DNA from: Archangium gephyra
Lineage (GTDB): Bacteria; Myxococcota; Myxococcia; Myxococcales; Myxococcaceae
Length of the DNA: 64,000 nt
Reading direction: 5' to 3'
Assembly (NCBI GenBank): GCA_003243425.1
Contig: QFQP01000032.1
Location: 1-64,000 of the forward strand
The notes under the pieces were generated by a model. It searched no databases, was not told the origin of the DNA, and was given only the letters and a program-made list of their open reading frames with translations. Position 1 is the first letter of the stretch. Each line of letters begins with the position of its first letter. Shown one piece after another: positions 41,942-51,862 of this stretch. The translations under genes were made by a program, and so were the position numbers.

Positions 41942-43501
41942 ATGCTCAGGTTTCCCTCCGCTTCACCGCAGCCTGCTGCGGGCTCGGGCCTTTTCTCTTC
42001 GCTCAACCGCGACGTGCCGGCCGGCGTCGTGGTGTTCCTCGTGGCGCTCCCGTTGTGCCTCGGCATCGCCCAGGCCTCGGGCGCGCCGCTGCTCTCGGGC
42101 CTCATCGCGGGTGTGGTGGGCGGGCTGGTCATCACCGCGGTCAGCCGCAGCTCGTTGAGCGTCAGCGGCCCTGCTGCAGGCCTCACCGCGGTCGTCTCGG
42201 TGGGCATCACCACGCTCGGCTTCCGGGCGTTCCTGCTCGCGCTGGTCATCGCCGGCGTGCTGCAGCTGACGCTGGGCCTACTGCGCCTGGGCAGCATCGC
42301 CCACTACTTTCCGAGCGCGGTCATCAAGGGAATGCTGGCGGCCATCGGCGTGCTCATCATCTTGAAGCAGTTGCCGCACGCGGTCGGCTACGACCAGGAC
42401 TGGGAAGGCGACCTCGAGGGCGGGCGTGGCCTGTTCGACGCGGTGCCGGCGCTCAACGCCATGACGCCCGCGGCGGTGGTGGTCGCGCTGTCGTGCTTCA
42501 CGCTGTACGCGGTGTGGCCGCGGCTGCAGCGGTTGCCGGGCATGAAGTTCATCCCCGCGGCGATGGGCGCGGTGGTGCTGGGCGCGGTGGTGATTCTCGC
42601 GTGGCCCGGCGCGCCGCTCGGGCCCGAGCACATGGTGGCGCTGCCGGTGTTCAAGTCGGTGGGCGACCTCGCGTCGGCGCTGGTGACACCCGACTGGTCG
42701 ATGCTGCGTGACGGCAGGGTGTGGTCGACGGCCATCACCCTCTGCATCGTGGCGAGCATCGAGACGCTGCTGTGTCTGGAAGCGGTCGACCGGTTGGACC
42801 CCGAGCGCCGCATCTCGCCGCCCAACCGCGAGCTCATCGCGCAGGGCCTCGGCAACGTGGTGTCGGGCCTCATCGGCGGTCTGCCCATGACGTCGGTCAT
42901 CGTGCGTTCATCGGCCAACGTGCAGGCCGGCGCGAAGACGCGGCTGGCGGCCATGGTGCACGGCGGGTTGCTGCTGCTCTCGGTGCTGTTCCTGGCGACG
43001 TTCTTCAACCGCGTGCCGCTGGCGGCGCTGGCGGTGGTGCTGCTGGTGGTGGGCGCGAAGCTCACGCCTCCGAAGCTGTGGAAGACGATGTGGCGCGCGG
43101 GCGCCTCGCAGTTCGTGCCCTTCGTGGTGACGGTGTTCGCGGTGGTGGCCACCGACCTGCTCAAGGGCACGCTCATCGGCCTCGTGGTCGGGCTGTTCTT
43201 CGCCATTCGCCGTCAGCAGAAGAACGCCATCGTGCAGACCAGCGACGGCGGCGCGGTGACCCTTCGCTTCACCAAAGACATGACGTTCCTGCAGAAGGCG
43301 GCGCTGAAGGAGACGCTGCGCCAGCTGCCCGAGGGCACCACCGTGACCGTGGACCGCTCGGCCTGTGACTTCATCGACGACGACATCGAAGAGCTGCTGC
43401 TGGAGTTCACGCAGACGGCTTCATCGCGCCGCATCGACGTGCGCGAGACGCTGAGCGACGACGTGCGCGCGCGCCGGGCGTTGATGGCTCCGGCGCATTG
43501 A
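41942..43501 (+). CDS. SulP-family bicarbonate/anion transporter with STAS domain
   Basis: 519 residues. A multi-helix SulP core (DVPAGVVVFLVALPLCLGIA at the start, SGPAAGLTAVVSVG, FFNRVPLAALAVVLLVVG) is followed by a C-terminal STAS domain (about 430-510: TVDRSACDFIDDDIEELLLEF). Adjacent to a carbonic anhydrase on the same strand, so the transported anion is probably bicarbonate, as in BicA-like systems. Confidence 0.9.
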   Translation: MLRFPSASPQPAAGSGLFSSLNRDVPAGVVVFLVALPLCLGIAQASGAPLLSGLIAGVVGGLVITAVSRSSLSVSGPAAGLTAVVSVGITTLGFRAFLLALVIAGVLQLTLGLLRLGSIAHYFPSAVIKGMLAAIGVLIILKQLPHAVGYDQDWEGDLEGGRGLFDAVPALNAMTPAAVVVALSCFTLYAVWPRLQRLPGMKFIPAAMGAVVLGAVVILAWPGAPLGPEHMVALPVFKSVGDLASALVTPDWSMLRDGRVWSTAITLCIVASIETLLCLEAVDRLDPERRISPPNRELIAQGLGNVVSGLIGGLPMTSVIVRSSANVQAGAKTRLAAMVHGGLLLLSVLFLATFFNRVPLAALAVVLLVVGAKLTPPKLWKTMWRAGASQFVPFVVTVFAVVATDLLKGTLIGLVVGLFFAIRRQQKNAIVQTSDGGAVTLRFTKDMTFLQKAALKETLRQLPEGTTVTVDRSACDFIDDDIEELLLEFTQTASSRRIDVRETLSDDVRARRALMAPAH

Positions 43502-43512
43502 AGAAGCGTCGG

Positions 43513-43887
43513 CTACTTCGCGAGCTGCACGCAGATGGTTCGGCCCTGGTACAGCACCGAGCCCGAGAACGTCTGCGCGTCGCGCGAGGACTGCAGGTCG
43601 AACGCGTACGGCGAACTCGGGTCATACGCGCACGTCATCAGCAGCGAGCACCCCATCGAATCGGTGCTGCACTGAATCGGGGCCGACTGCTGCCACGTCA
43701 CGCCGCCGTCTGAATAGAACGTGAACGAGCCGAAGGCGCCGCCGTCACACTGCGTACCGGTGTAGTTGCCGAACGGCTTCGTGGTGCAGCCGGTGTTCAT
43801 CATCGAGCCCCCGTCGTTGGGCCCCTCAGAACCGCCGCACGCAGCGAACAGAACCGCGGACACCACCGCCATCAATCGAACGTTCAT
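43513..43887 (-). CDS. Small hypothetical lipoprotein
   Basis: 124 residues from ATG 43887. Lipoprotein signal (VVSAVLFAACGG, Cys17). Five cysteines in the mature part and a beta-rich pattern (GSFTFYSDGGVTWQQ, FSGSVLYQGRTICVQ). Convergent with the SulP gene, stops 11 bases apart. No family recognised. Confidence 0.6.
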   Translation of the reverse strand: MNVRLMAVVSAVLFAACGGSEGPNDGGSMMNTGCTTKPFGNYTGTQCDGGAFGSFTFYSDGGVTWQQSAPIQCSTDSMGCSLLMTCAYDPSSPYAFDLQSSRDAQTFSGSVLYQGRTICVQLAK

Positions 43888-44017
43888 GGGCGCACGGAGT
43901 AGCCCGTAGAAACGATACGTGGGCCGATTTTCCGGCGCGTAACGCCAGAGAAATCGAACGGGGTGGGCGGCGTGCAGAGCGCTTGCAGCTTCGGGAAAGG
44001 CGCTACGCTCCGCGGCC

Positions 44018-45571
44018 ATGCCGAAGGAAAATACGTTCGTCGGTTCGCCTGAATACGAAGAGGTGGACGACCGGCCCCAGGGCCCGCGCCCGTCGATGCC
44101 CGTCACCACTGGAATTCCGCAGCGCCGCGGTACGGGTCAGATGTCGTCGGGGTTCGGCTCGGCGCAGCCCGGCCGTTCTGCGCCGCAGGCCGGCGCCTCG
44201 GTGGCGCGTGGGACGGCGCTGCGCCCCGGCGGTGGAGGCGGCGGCGCTGGAGGCCCTTCGCGCCCGCCCCCGTCGGCCGGCCGTCAGCCTGCCGCCGCCA
44301 ACGGCCGCTTCTTCCCCCCGCAGCCGCGCTCGCTGCAGGACGCCGGCCTCTCGCAGACCATGGGCGAGGAGCTGGTGCTCAAGGCGCTGTTCTTCGCCGG
44401 TGAGTTGCGCGGCGCCGACATCAGCGCGCGCATCAAGCTGCCGCAGCTCATCGTCGACGAGATCATCGAAGGTCTGCGCAAACAGAAGTTCGTCGACCTC
44501 AAGGGCGGCGCGGGCCTGGGCGTCGGCAAGTCGTCGATGATCTACACGCTGACCACCTTCGCCACCGAGGTGCTGCGGCAGATCCTCGATCGCAATCGCT
44601 ACAACGGCCCGGCGCCGGTGCGCCTCGAAGACTGGTTCGAAGCGGTGCAGGCCCAGACGGTGCGCGGCATGCGCATCACCAAGGACCGCATGAAGGACCG
44701 CTTCGGCACCAACCTCATCGTGAAGGACTCGGTGTTCGACGGCCTCGGGCCCGCGATGAACTCGGGCAAGGCCATCTTCTTCTACGGGCCTCCCGGCAAC
44801 GGCAAGACCGCGCTCTGTCAGGCGCTGGTGCGTTGCTACGACGGCGACATCTGGGTGCCGCACGCGCTGCTGGTCGATGACTTCATCATTCGTGTCTACG
44901 ACGCCAACCTCCACGAGGCGGTGCCCGAAGACCCGAACGCGCCGGCCAACGATGCGCGCTGGGTGCGCTGCAAGCGGCCGCTGGTGGTCGTCGGCGGTGA
45001 GCTCACGCTCGAGACGCTCGACCTCATCTACTCGCCCGACGTGAAGTTCTACGAGGCGCCGTTTCAGCTCAAGGCCACCAACGGCATGCTGCTCATCGAC
45101 GACTTCGGCCGTCAGCGCATCAGCCCCAAAGACCTGCTGAACCGGTGGATCGTTCCGCTCGAGTCTGAAATCGACTTCCTCACGCTGCACACCGGCAAGA
45201 AGCTGCAGATACCGTTCGACGTGTTCGTCGCGTTCTCGACCAACCTCGACCCCGCCGACCTGGTCGACGACGCGTTCCTGCGTCGCGTTCGCTACAAGCT
45301 GGCGGTGCAGCCTCCCGACGAGCAGCAGTTTCACGACATCTGGGCGACGGTCTGCAACGGCAAGCGCGTGGCCTACGACGGCGACGCCATCGAATGGCTG
45401 GTGAACACGCACTACCGGCCGACGAACCGCCCCTTCGCGGCCTGCCAGCCGCGCGACCTGCTGGGCCAGGTCATCGACATCGCGCACTACCGCGGTGAGC
45501 AGCCGCAGCTGACGCCGGAGTTGCTCGACGCGGCGGCGAAGAACTACTTCGTGAAGTTCACCAAGAAGTAG
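44018..45571 (+). CDS. AAA-family ATPase with low-complexity N-terminus
   Basis: 517 residues. Residues 1-105 are Pro/Gly/Ser-rich and probably disordered. A winged-helix-like segment (about 110-190: ALFFAGELRGADISARIKLP) follows, then the AAA core with Walker A GPPGNGKT (257-264), Walker B LLIDDFG (about 358-364) and AFSTNLDPADLVDDAFLRRV carrying sensor and arginine-finger-like residues. The LRRV segment resembles a RuvB-like or MoxR-like lid. It appears monocistronic. Role unknown; the winged helix suggests DNA or protein docking. Confidence 0.8.
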   Translation: MPKENTFVGSPEYEEVDDRPQGPRPSMPVTTGIPQRRGTGQMSSGFGSAQPGRSAPQAGASVARGTALRPGGGGGGAGGPSRPPPSAGRQPAAANGRFFPPQPRSLQDAGLSQTMGEELVLKALFFAGELRGADISARIKLPQLIVDEIIEGLRKQKFVDLKGGAGLGVGKSSMIYTLTTFATEVLRQILDRNRYNGPAPVRLEDWFEAVQAQTVRGMRITKDRMKDRFGTNLIVKDSVFDGLGPAMNSGKAIFFYGPPGNGKTALCQALVRCYDGDIWVPHALLVDDFIIRVYDANLHEAVPEDPNAPANDARWVRCKRPLVVVGGELTLETLDLIYSPDVKFYEAPFQLKATNGMLLIDDFGRQRISPKDLLNRWIVPLESEIDFLTLHTGKKLQIPFDVFVAFSTNLDPADLVDDAFLRRVRYKLAVQPPDEQQFHDIWATVCNGKRVAYDGDAIEWLVNTHYRPTNRPFAACQPRDLLGQVIDIAHYRGEQPQLTPELLDAAAKNYFVKFTKK

Positions 45572-45817
45572 TCACGCCGAGCGCTTCGTCTTCGGTTCGG
45601 CGATGTCGTGCACACAGCGCCAACGAAGCATGGCGCTCAGCTCGTTCACCGAGCCGGCGAGCGTCGTCAGGGCGCTCGCCGTTCGCATCTCCGACTCCAC
45701 GACGCGACGGGTGAGCTGATCAATGCGCTCGTTGGTCTGTTCGAGCCGCTCGTTCGTGCGCTGCCCCTCATCCCGAAGCTCGCGCAACACCGCCAGCGTC
45801 GGGTCCGTCGTTTCCAT
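45572..45817 (-). CDS. Small coiled-coil protein
   Basis: 81 residues. Heptad-like charged sequence (LRELRDEGQRTNERLEQTNE) with no signal or membrane segment. Convergent with the AAA ATPase, stops adjacent. No family recognised; the coding call rests on GC-position bias and an uninterrupted frame. Confidence 0.5.
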   Translation of the reverse strand: METTDPTLAVLRELRDEGQRTNERLEQTNERIDQLTRRVVESEMRTASALTTLAGSVNELSAMLRWRCVHDIAEPKTKRSA

Positions 45818-45849
45818 GAGCGTCGTGGTAGCGAGGGGGGCCCGCCTGA

Positions 45850-46176
45850 TCAGCGACGCGCGCGTCGGAACGCAGCCAACGCGAGCAGCAACAGCGGCAA
45901 CGCCGGCGCGGTACCGCAGAAACTGAACTCCGCGTCACGGTACGGCCGGTACGTGCACGCGGCGTTCAGACACTGAAACCCGCGGTCGCAATCTCCATCA
46001 TCGAGGCACGGGTTGGTGGTCGCGTCTTCCTCTTCTTCCGAGGCGCGCTCGGCGCCGGTGCCACCGACGGACGCGTCGGGCAGACCGGCGTCAGGCAAAT
46101 CGGCATCGGCCCACGCCGGAGCGGCGAGCAGCGCGAAGACGAGTAACCAGCGAGACACGGAAGTGTCAGGTAGCAC
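45850..46176 (-). CDS. Small secreted protein with DAG linker and MYXO-CTERM-like tail
   Basis: 108 residues. Signal peptide (LLVFALLAAPAWADA), a DAG/PDA linker, a short Cys-rich segment (CLDDGDCDRGFQCLNAAC), then FCGTAPALPLLLLALAAFRRARR-type ending: Cys, hydrophobic stretch, Arg cluster, as in MYXO-CTERM. Probably surface-anchored. Confidence 0.65.
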   Translation of the reverse strand: MLPDTSVSRWLLVFALLAAPAWADADLPDAGLPDASVGGTGAERASEEEEDATTNPCLDDGDCDRGFQCLNAACTYRPYRDAEFSFCGTAPALPLLLLALAAFRRARR

Positions 46177-46223
46177 GCACCGGCAGGATTCCGCACGTTC
46201 TGGTGTAGAAGCGCCGCTGCCCT

Positions 46224-47483
46224 ATGGCTCCGTTACCGGACCCGAAGCACCTGCTCGAGCTCCTGCAGCGCGCTGCCGACGAGTTGAAGGCGTCGCAGCA
46301 GCAGAGCGCTGACCTCGCGCTGAAGCTCCGGGCCGTGGAAGCAGATCGCGATCGGCTCAAGGGGCAGCTCGAAGACGTGGGCACCACGACCATTCCACCC
46401 GGTCGCGAGATTCCGCTGCAGACCATTCCCATGGCCAGAACTTCGCTGCAGCTCTCGCGCGAAGAGAAGACCAGCGTGGCCGGCGGCGACGAGATGATGG
46501 GCGTGCGCGTGCAGACGCTCGAGAACGAGCTCGCCGAGCTGAACGCCGAAAGAAAGACGCTGCGGGAGCGCATTCGTGAGCTCGAGAACGCGCAGGAAGT
46601 GACCCGCCACCCCAACGGTGAGCTGGAGCACGAGCTGTCGAACACGCGGCAGCAGCTCATCGTCGAGCAGGCCCGCGGCGCCGATCTCCTCACCCGCCTC
46701 AACGCGTGGGAAGCGCGCAGCAACGAGCTCGAGAAGCAGCTGACCTCGACGCGCGCGGCGGCCGACGAAGAGCTGGCGCAGATCGACACGCTGGCCGGCC
46801 AGGTCAGTCAATTCGAAGCCGAGCTCACCAGCGAGCGGGCGAAGACGCAGGCGCTCGAAGAGCAGCTGCGCACGCTCGAACAGGGCACGACCGACGAGGC
46901 CAGGAAGCTGTTCGACGCCACCTCACGCATCGCGCAGCTCGAGGTGGAGCTGGGCGGGCTCAAGGCGCGGCGTGACGAGCTGAACATCGAGATCGGCAAG
47001 GTCGAGAACGAGCGCAACGCCGCGCGCGCGAAGGCCGCCGAGCTCGAGACCGCGGCCGAGAAGCTCCGTGCGCAGCTCAACGCCGAGCACGCCGCCGCGC
47101 TGAGCGCGCAGCACACGAAGTACTCGGAGCTCGAGGTGGTGGCCGCGCGCGAGAAGGACAAGCACTCCATCACTGCGCAGAAGCTGCTCGAGGCACGTGG
47201 CCGGCAGCGGGAACTCGAAGAGAGCCTGCACAAGTCGATGACGCAGGTCGAAGAGCTGCAACGCGCGGTGCAGTCGCAGGCCGAGGCGAACGTGAAGGAC
47301 ACGGCCGACTTGAACGCGCAGGTACAGCAGCTGACCGCGCAGCTGGAAAACGCCACCAACGAATGGCGTCACGCCGACAAGCAGTACTCGCAGCTGCACA
47401 GCGAGATGATGGTGTTGCTCGACCAGCGCGATGAAGCGCGGCGCGAGTTGGAGACCATCAAGACGCGGTTCGGGATCAGATGA
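46224..47483 (+). CDS. Long coiled-coil protein
   Basis: 419 residues, almost entirely charged heptads (LENELAELNAERKTLRERIR, then many EAELTSERAKTQALEEQL-like stretches), broken only by a Pro/Thr-rich region at about 55-85. No signal peptide or membrane helix. This is a structural or scaffold-type protein; family membership cannot be told from coiled-coil sequence. Confidence 0.65.
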   Translation: MAPLPDPKHLLELLQRAADELKASQQQSADLALKLRAVEADRDRLKGQLEDVGTTTIPPGREIPLQTIPMARTSLQLSREEKTSVAGGDEMMGVRVQTLENELAELNAERKTLRERIRELENAQEVTRHPNGELEHELSNTRQQLIVEQARGADLLTRLNAWEARSNELEKQLTSTRAAADEELAQIDTLAGQVSQFEAELTSERAKTQALEEQLRTLEQGTTDEARKLFDATSRIAQLEVELGGLKARRDELNIEIGKVENERNAARAKAAELETAAEKLRAQLNAEHAAALSAQHTKYSELEVVAAREKDKHSITAQKLLEARGRQRELEESLHKSMTQVEELQRAVQSQAEANVKDTADLNAQVQQLTAQLENATNEWRHADKQYSQLHSEMMVLLDQRDEARRELETIKTRFGIR

Positions 47484-47503
47484 AGCGCTGACGGTGGGTG
47501 ACG

Positions 47504-47947
47504 TCAGGGCGCCGGGAGCGCGGGTTCTGACTCGAGCGCGACGACGGCGACCGGGCACTCTGGAGTGCACGCGCCTTCGATGATCACCGTCGTCCACGTC
47601 AGCGTGCGCGTGTCGGAGATCACGAGGGCACCGTTCCGTTTCACCTCGAGCTTCGCGCGCTGGCCGCCGGTCTTGAACGGGCGGAACGAGATCGACGTCG
47701 GCAGCGCGGTGACCCGCCCCACGACGACCGCGCCGTTCATGCCGTCGTTCGAGCTGCTGGTGCCGTCTTCGTGGAAGGTCACCGTCGTTTCATCGCAGTC
47801 ATCGTCGACGCACGCAGTGATGACGAAGGTGTCGTTGGCGAGCGGCGCTCCCAGGGTCCAGCGCACGGCCGCGGGGCAACCCTGCATGGTGCAGCACGCT
47901 GACAAGGTCATCGAAACCAACGACACCACCGCGACGATTCTGTTCAT
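47504..47947 (-). CDS. Hypothetical lipoprotein
   Basis: 147 residues from ATG 47947. Lipoprotein signal (VSMTLSACC, Cys18) and seven or so further cysteines. Strand-rich middle (TFVITACVDDDCDETTVTF). Convergent with the coiled-coil gene. No family recognised. Confidence 0.55.
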   Translation of the reverse strand: MNRIVAVVSLVSMTLSACCTMQGCPAAVRWTLGAPLANDTFVITACVDDDCDETTVTFHEDGTSSSNDGMNGAVVVGRVTALPTSISFRPFKTGGQRAKLEVKRNGALVISDTRTLTWTTVIIEGACTPECPVAVVALESEPALPAP

Positions 47948-48093
47948 GACTCCCAAGGTGTCCCGGCGCTGCCGGAGCTTCATCGTCGCTGCACACCCAC
48001 ACGCACCTACTGAACGGCTGTCCATTCATTCTCTATGCGGGCCGCGGGCGCGGAGACCGGGTTGGACGACGCGCAGCCGGTATCGGCTGAAGT

Positions 48094-48750
48094 TCAGGTG
48101 GGCATTCTGAGCCGCCGGAAAATCAGCACGTGGCCCACGAACGCGAACATCACCATCGCCGACGGCAACCACACGTACGGGAAGTGCGCGACGAAGGTGT
48201 TCACCGCCGGTCCGTCACCGAACGCTTTGAAGATGGGTGAGGACGCCACCGCGATGGTGACGATGACCACCACCAGCGCCGACCCCAGAATGTTCCACGC
48301 GAGCACCAACTTCTTCGGGGCTCCGAGCGCGGCCACCAGGATCGCCGTCACCCCGGTCACGATGTCGAAGTTCCACCCCGTGAACGTCATCTGCGGCGGC
48401 GTCACGCCCTGCACCGCCGCTTCGTGCATCAGCAACTCGAGCGGCAATCGGAACGACTGGAACGCCACCAACGCGACCAGGGGCAGCTCAGCGCCCAGGC
48501 GTACGCCCACGCGAGAGCGCACGAACACCACCGTCACCGCGACCACCGACAGCAACAACCCGATGAACGGCGGCGGTCGCGCGTCGAAGTTGGCGAGCAC
48601 ACCAGACCGCGCCGCGAGGGCGGTCACCAGCAGCCACCCCGCCAACGCCAGCAGCAGCCCCACCCCCGACTTCCCCGACACCCGCCGCCAGGCGAACACC
48701 ACCAGCAACACCAGCACCACGGGCAACACCACGACGCCGAGCTCGACCAT
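48094..48750 (-). CDS. Hypothetical multi-helix membrane protein
   Basis: 218 residues from ATG 48750 (an ATG at 48786 is in frame but lies in the operator). About seven hydrophobic segments. The conserved-looking loop LPLELLMHEAAVQGVTP and the TGWNFDIVTG segment resemble small integral membrane proteins linked to redox regulators. Divergent from an HxlR regulator 44 bases away, which probably controls it. Confidence 0.65.
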   Translation of the reverse strand: MVELGVVVLPVVLVLLVVFAWRRVSGKSGVGLLLALAGWLLVTALAARSGVLANFDARPPPFIGLLLSVVAVTVVFVRSRVGVRLGAELPLVALVAFQSFRLPLELLMHEAAVQGVTPPQMTFTGWNFDIVTGVTAILVAALGAPKKLVLAWNILGSALVVVIVTIAVASSPIFKAFGDGPAVNTFVAHFPYVWLPSAMVMFAFVGHVLIFRRLRMPT

Positions 48751-48756
48751 GTGCGC

Positions 48757-48793
48757 TTGAGTATTCGACTCAACGCCACTATTCAAAACTCAA
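48757..48793. promoter_or_regulatory. HxlR operator candidate
   Basis: TTGAGT (48757-48762) and ACTCAA (48768-48773) form an inverted repeat with a five-base spacer. ACTCAA recurs at 48788-48793. Each ACTCAA is preceded by TATTC, giving a direct repeat about 20 bases apart. It fills the gap between the divergent genes and abuts the GTG at 48794, which has no visible Shine-Dalgarno. Confidence 0.6.
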
Positions 48794-49450
48794 GTGCCGA
48801 CGAAATCGAAACGCAGCTATGAGCAGTTCTGTGGCCTCGCCCGCGCGCTCGACGTGGTCGGCGAACGGTGGACACTGCTGATCATTCGCGAGCTGCTGCT
48901 GGGCACCCGTCGCTATTCGGAGCTGCTCACCGCGCTGCCCGGCATCACCACCAACCTGCTGGCCGACCGCTTGAAGGAGCTCACCCACCTCGGCCTCATC
49001 ACCGAGGGCTACATGCTCACGGAGGCCGGCGCCGCACTCGAGCCGGCCATCATGGAGCTCGCGCGCTGGGGCGGCCGCTTCATGGATTCCCCGAAGAAGC
49101 ACGACACCGTCGACCCGGGGTGGATGCTGCTGTCTCTCAAGCGCCGCTACGTCGGTGGGCTGGCCTGCACCATCGGGGTCTGCGTCGAGAAGACCTGGTT
49201 CACGCTCACCTTCGAGCCGCAGTGGCTCCGGGTGACGAAGCAGCGCCCTGAACGCAGCGCCGCTTCACTGCACCTCTCGCGCGGTGAGTTCATCGACGTC
49301 TTCGTCACCGGGCATGACCCGCGCAGCGACTGCGTCGACGGTGACGCACGCGTCATCAAGAACGTGACCAGAGCCCTGCTTCCCCGCCGCTTCGCCAGCG
49401 AGCTTCCGCCCTCGAAGGTGAAGACCCGCTTCACCATTCCCCTGCGCTAG
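48794..49450 (+). CDS. HxlR-family winged-helix regulator
   Basis: 218 residues from GTG 48794. The HxlR core is clear: CGLARALDVVGERWTLLIIRELLLGTRRYSEL, then ALPGITTNLLADRLKEL (recognition helix) and the wing GLITEGYMLTEAG. A C-terminal domain of about 110 residues (after 100) is larger than in most HxlR proteins and may be the sensor. No ribosome site is visible, so translation may be leaderless. It probably regulates its own promoter and the divergent membrane protein. Confidence 0.85.
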   Translation: MPTKSKRSYEQFCGLARALDVVGERWTLLIIRELLLGTRRYSELLTALPGITTNLLADRLKELTHLGLITEGYMLTEAGAALEPAIMELARWGGRFMDSPKKHDTVDPGWMLLSLKRRYVGGLACTIGVCVEKTWFTLTFEPQWLRVTKQRPERSAASLHLSRGEFIDVFVTGHDPRSDCVDGDARVIKNVTRALLPRRFASELPPSKVKTRFTIPLR

Positions 49451-49462
49451 CTTCCGCGGCCC

Positions 49463-50943
<1,481 letters not shown>

Positions 50944-50947
<4 letters not shown>

Positions 50948-51642
50948 GAGCCGTGGCCCTGGCAGCGCTCGCGTTCGTCGCGGGCTGTTCGAAGTGTGGT
51001 GGAGAGAAGACCGCCGACGCGGCCGTGGTCGACGCGGGTGCGGTCCCCAGTCAGCAGGTCGCGCGTCGCACGGCAGAAGTGCGCATGGCGTTGATTCAGG
51101 CCTACCCGGAGTACCGCGGCACGGCGCTCATCGACACCGTGGCCCGGGTCACCCGCGAGATTCCGGGCCTCACCGAGAAGTCACGAGACGAGGCGCTGGC
51201 GAAGCTGCGCTACGAGAAGTCAGACGCGGGCAGCGGTTGGGATCTCGTGCAGTTCCACCTCGAGCAGCGCGGGCCGACCACGCTCGAGGTGTCGGTGCCG
51301 CTCAACGCTGATCAGGTCGGTCAACTCTATGTGGTGCCGGTGGGGCTCTCGTCACAGCAGCTGGCGATGTACCTGCCGCGCGAGCTGCCGGTCGGCTCCG
51401 AGCGCTTCGAGCTGGAGCTCAACTACAGCTCGTCACCCGAGAAGTGTGCGCAGCTCGTCAACCAGGCGATGTCGCTGTTGCTGGCGACGCAGCAGTGGAA
51501 GGTCGTGCGTGCGCCCGATTGGGACGCCGGCGTGCCCGAGACGTTCACCGCCGAGGTGAAGGACGACAACGGCGTGACCATCGTCTGGGAGCGCGTACGC
51601 GGTCGCGTGCACGTGCTGTACACGATGAAGACGGTGGACTGA
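50944..51642 (+). CDS. Hypothetical lipoprotein downstream of glpK
   Basis: 232 residues from GTG 50944, coupled to glpK (GTGA). Lipoprotein signal ALAFVAGCSKC (Cys14 or so) and a short DAG linker. The mature part (DAGSGWDLVQFHLEQRG, LSSQQLAMYLPRELPVG) matches no family I know. Operon position suggests co-expression with glycerol use, which may be incidental. Confidence 0.6.
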
Positions 51643-51778
51643 TCGACCGAACCTGGCGCGCTTCGTCGAAGGGCGTGGGGAATCACAAAGCCCAGCGACG
51701 AGCGATGCGCAGCGTCCGTGCTTTTGGCCAGCGCGCGCGTCGTTGCGCCGTGACGGTGTCGCCGCGCGAGGCGAACCT

Positions 51779-51823
51779 CGAGTGCAACAAAAAGCCCGCA
51801 GGCCGGGCTTGCTGCATCACTCG
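51779..51823. terminator. Hairpin between glpK operon and collagen-like gene
   Basis: Outer stem CGAGTG (51779-51784) with CACTCG (51818-51823), and inner stem AAGCCCG (51792-51798) with CGGGCTT (51804-51810), loop CAGGC. A poly-A flank on the left would give a U-tract only for minus-strand transcripts, so as a plus-strand terminator it is weak. The 220 bp gap otherwise holds no gene I can support. Confidence 0.4.
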
Positions 51824-51862
51824 ACTTGCACGCTCTGGAGCCCCTGCGGTGTCAGGCGACAC

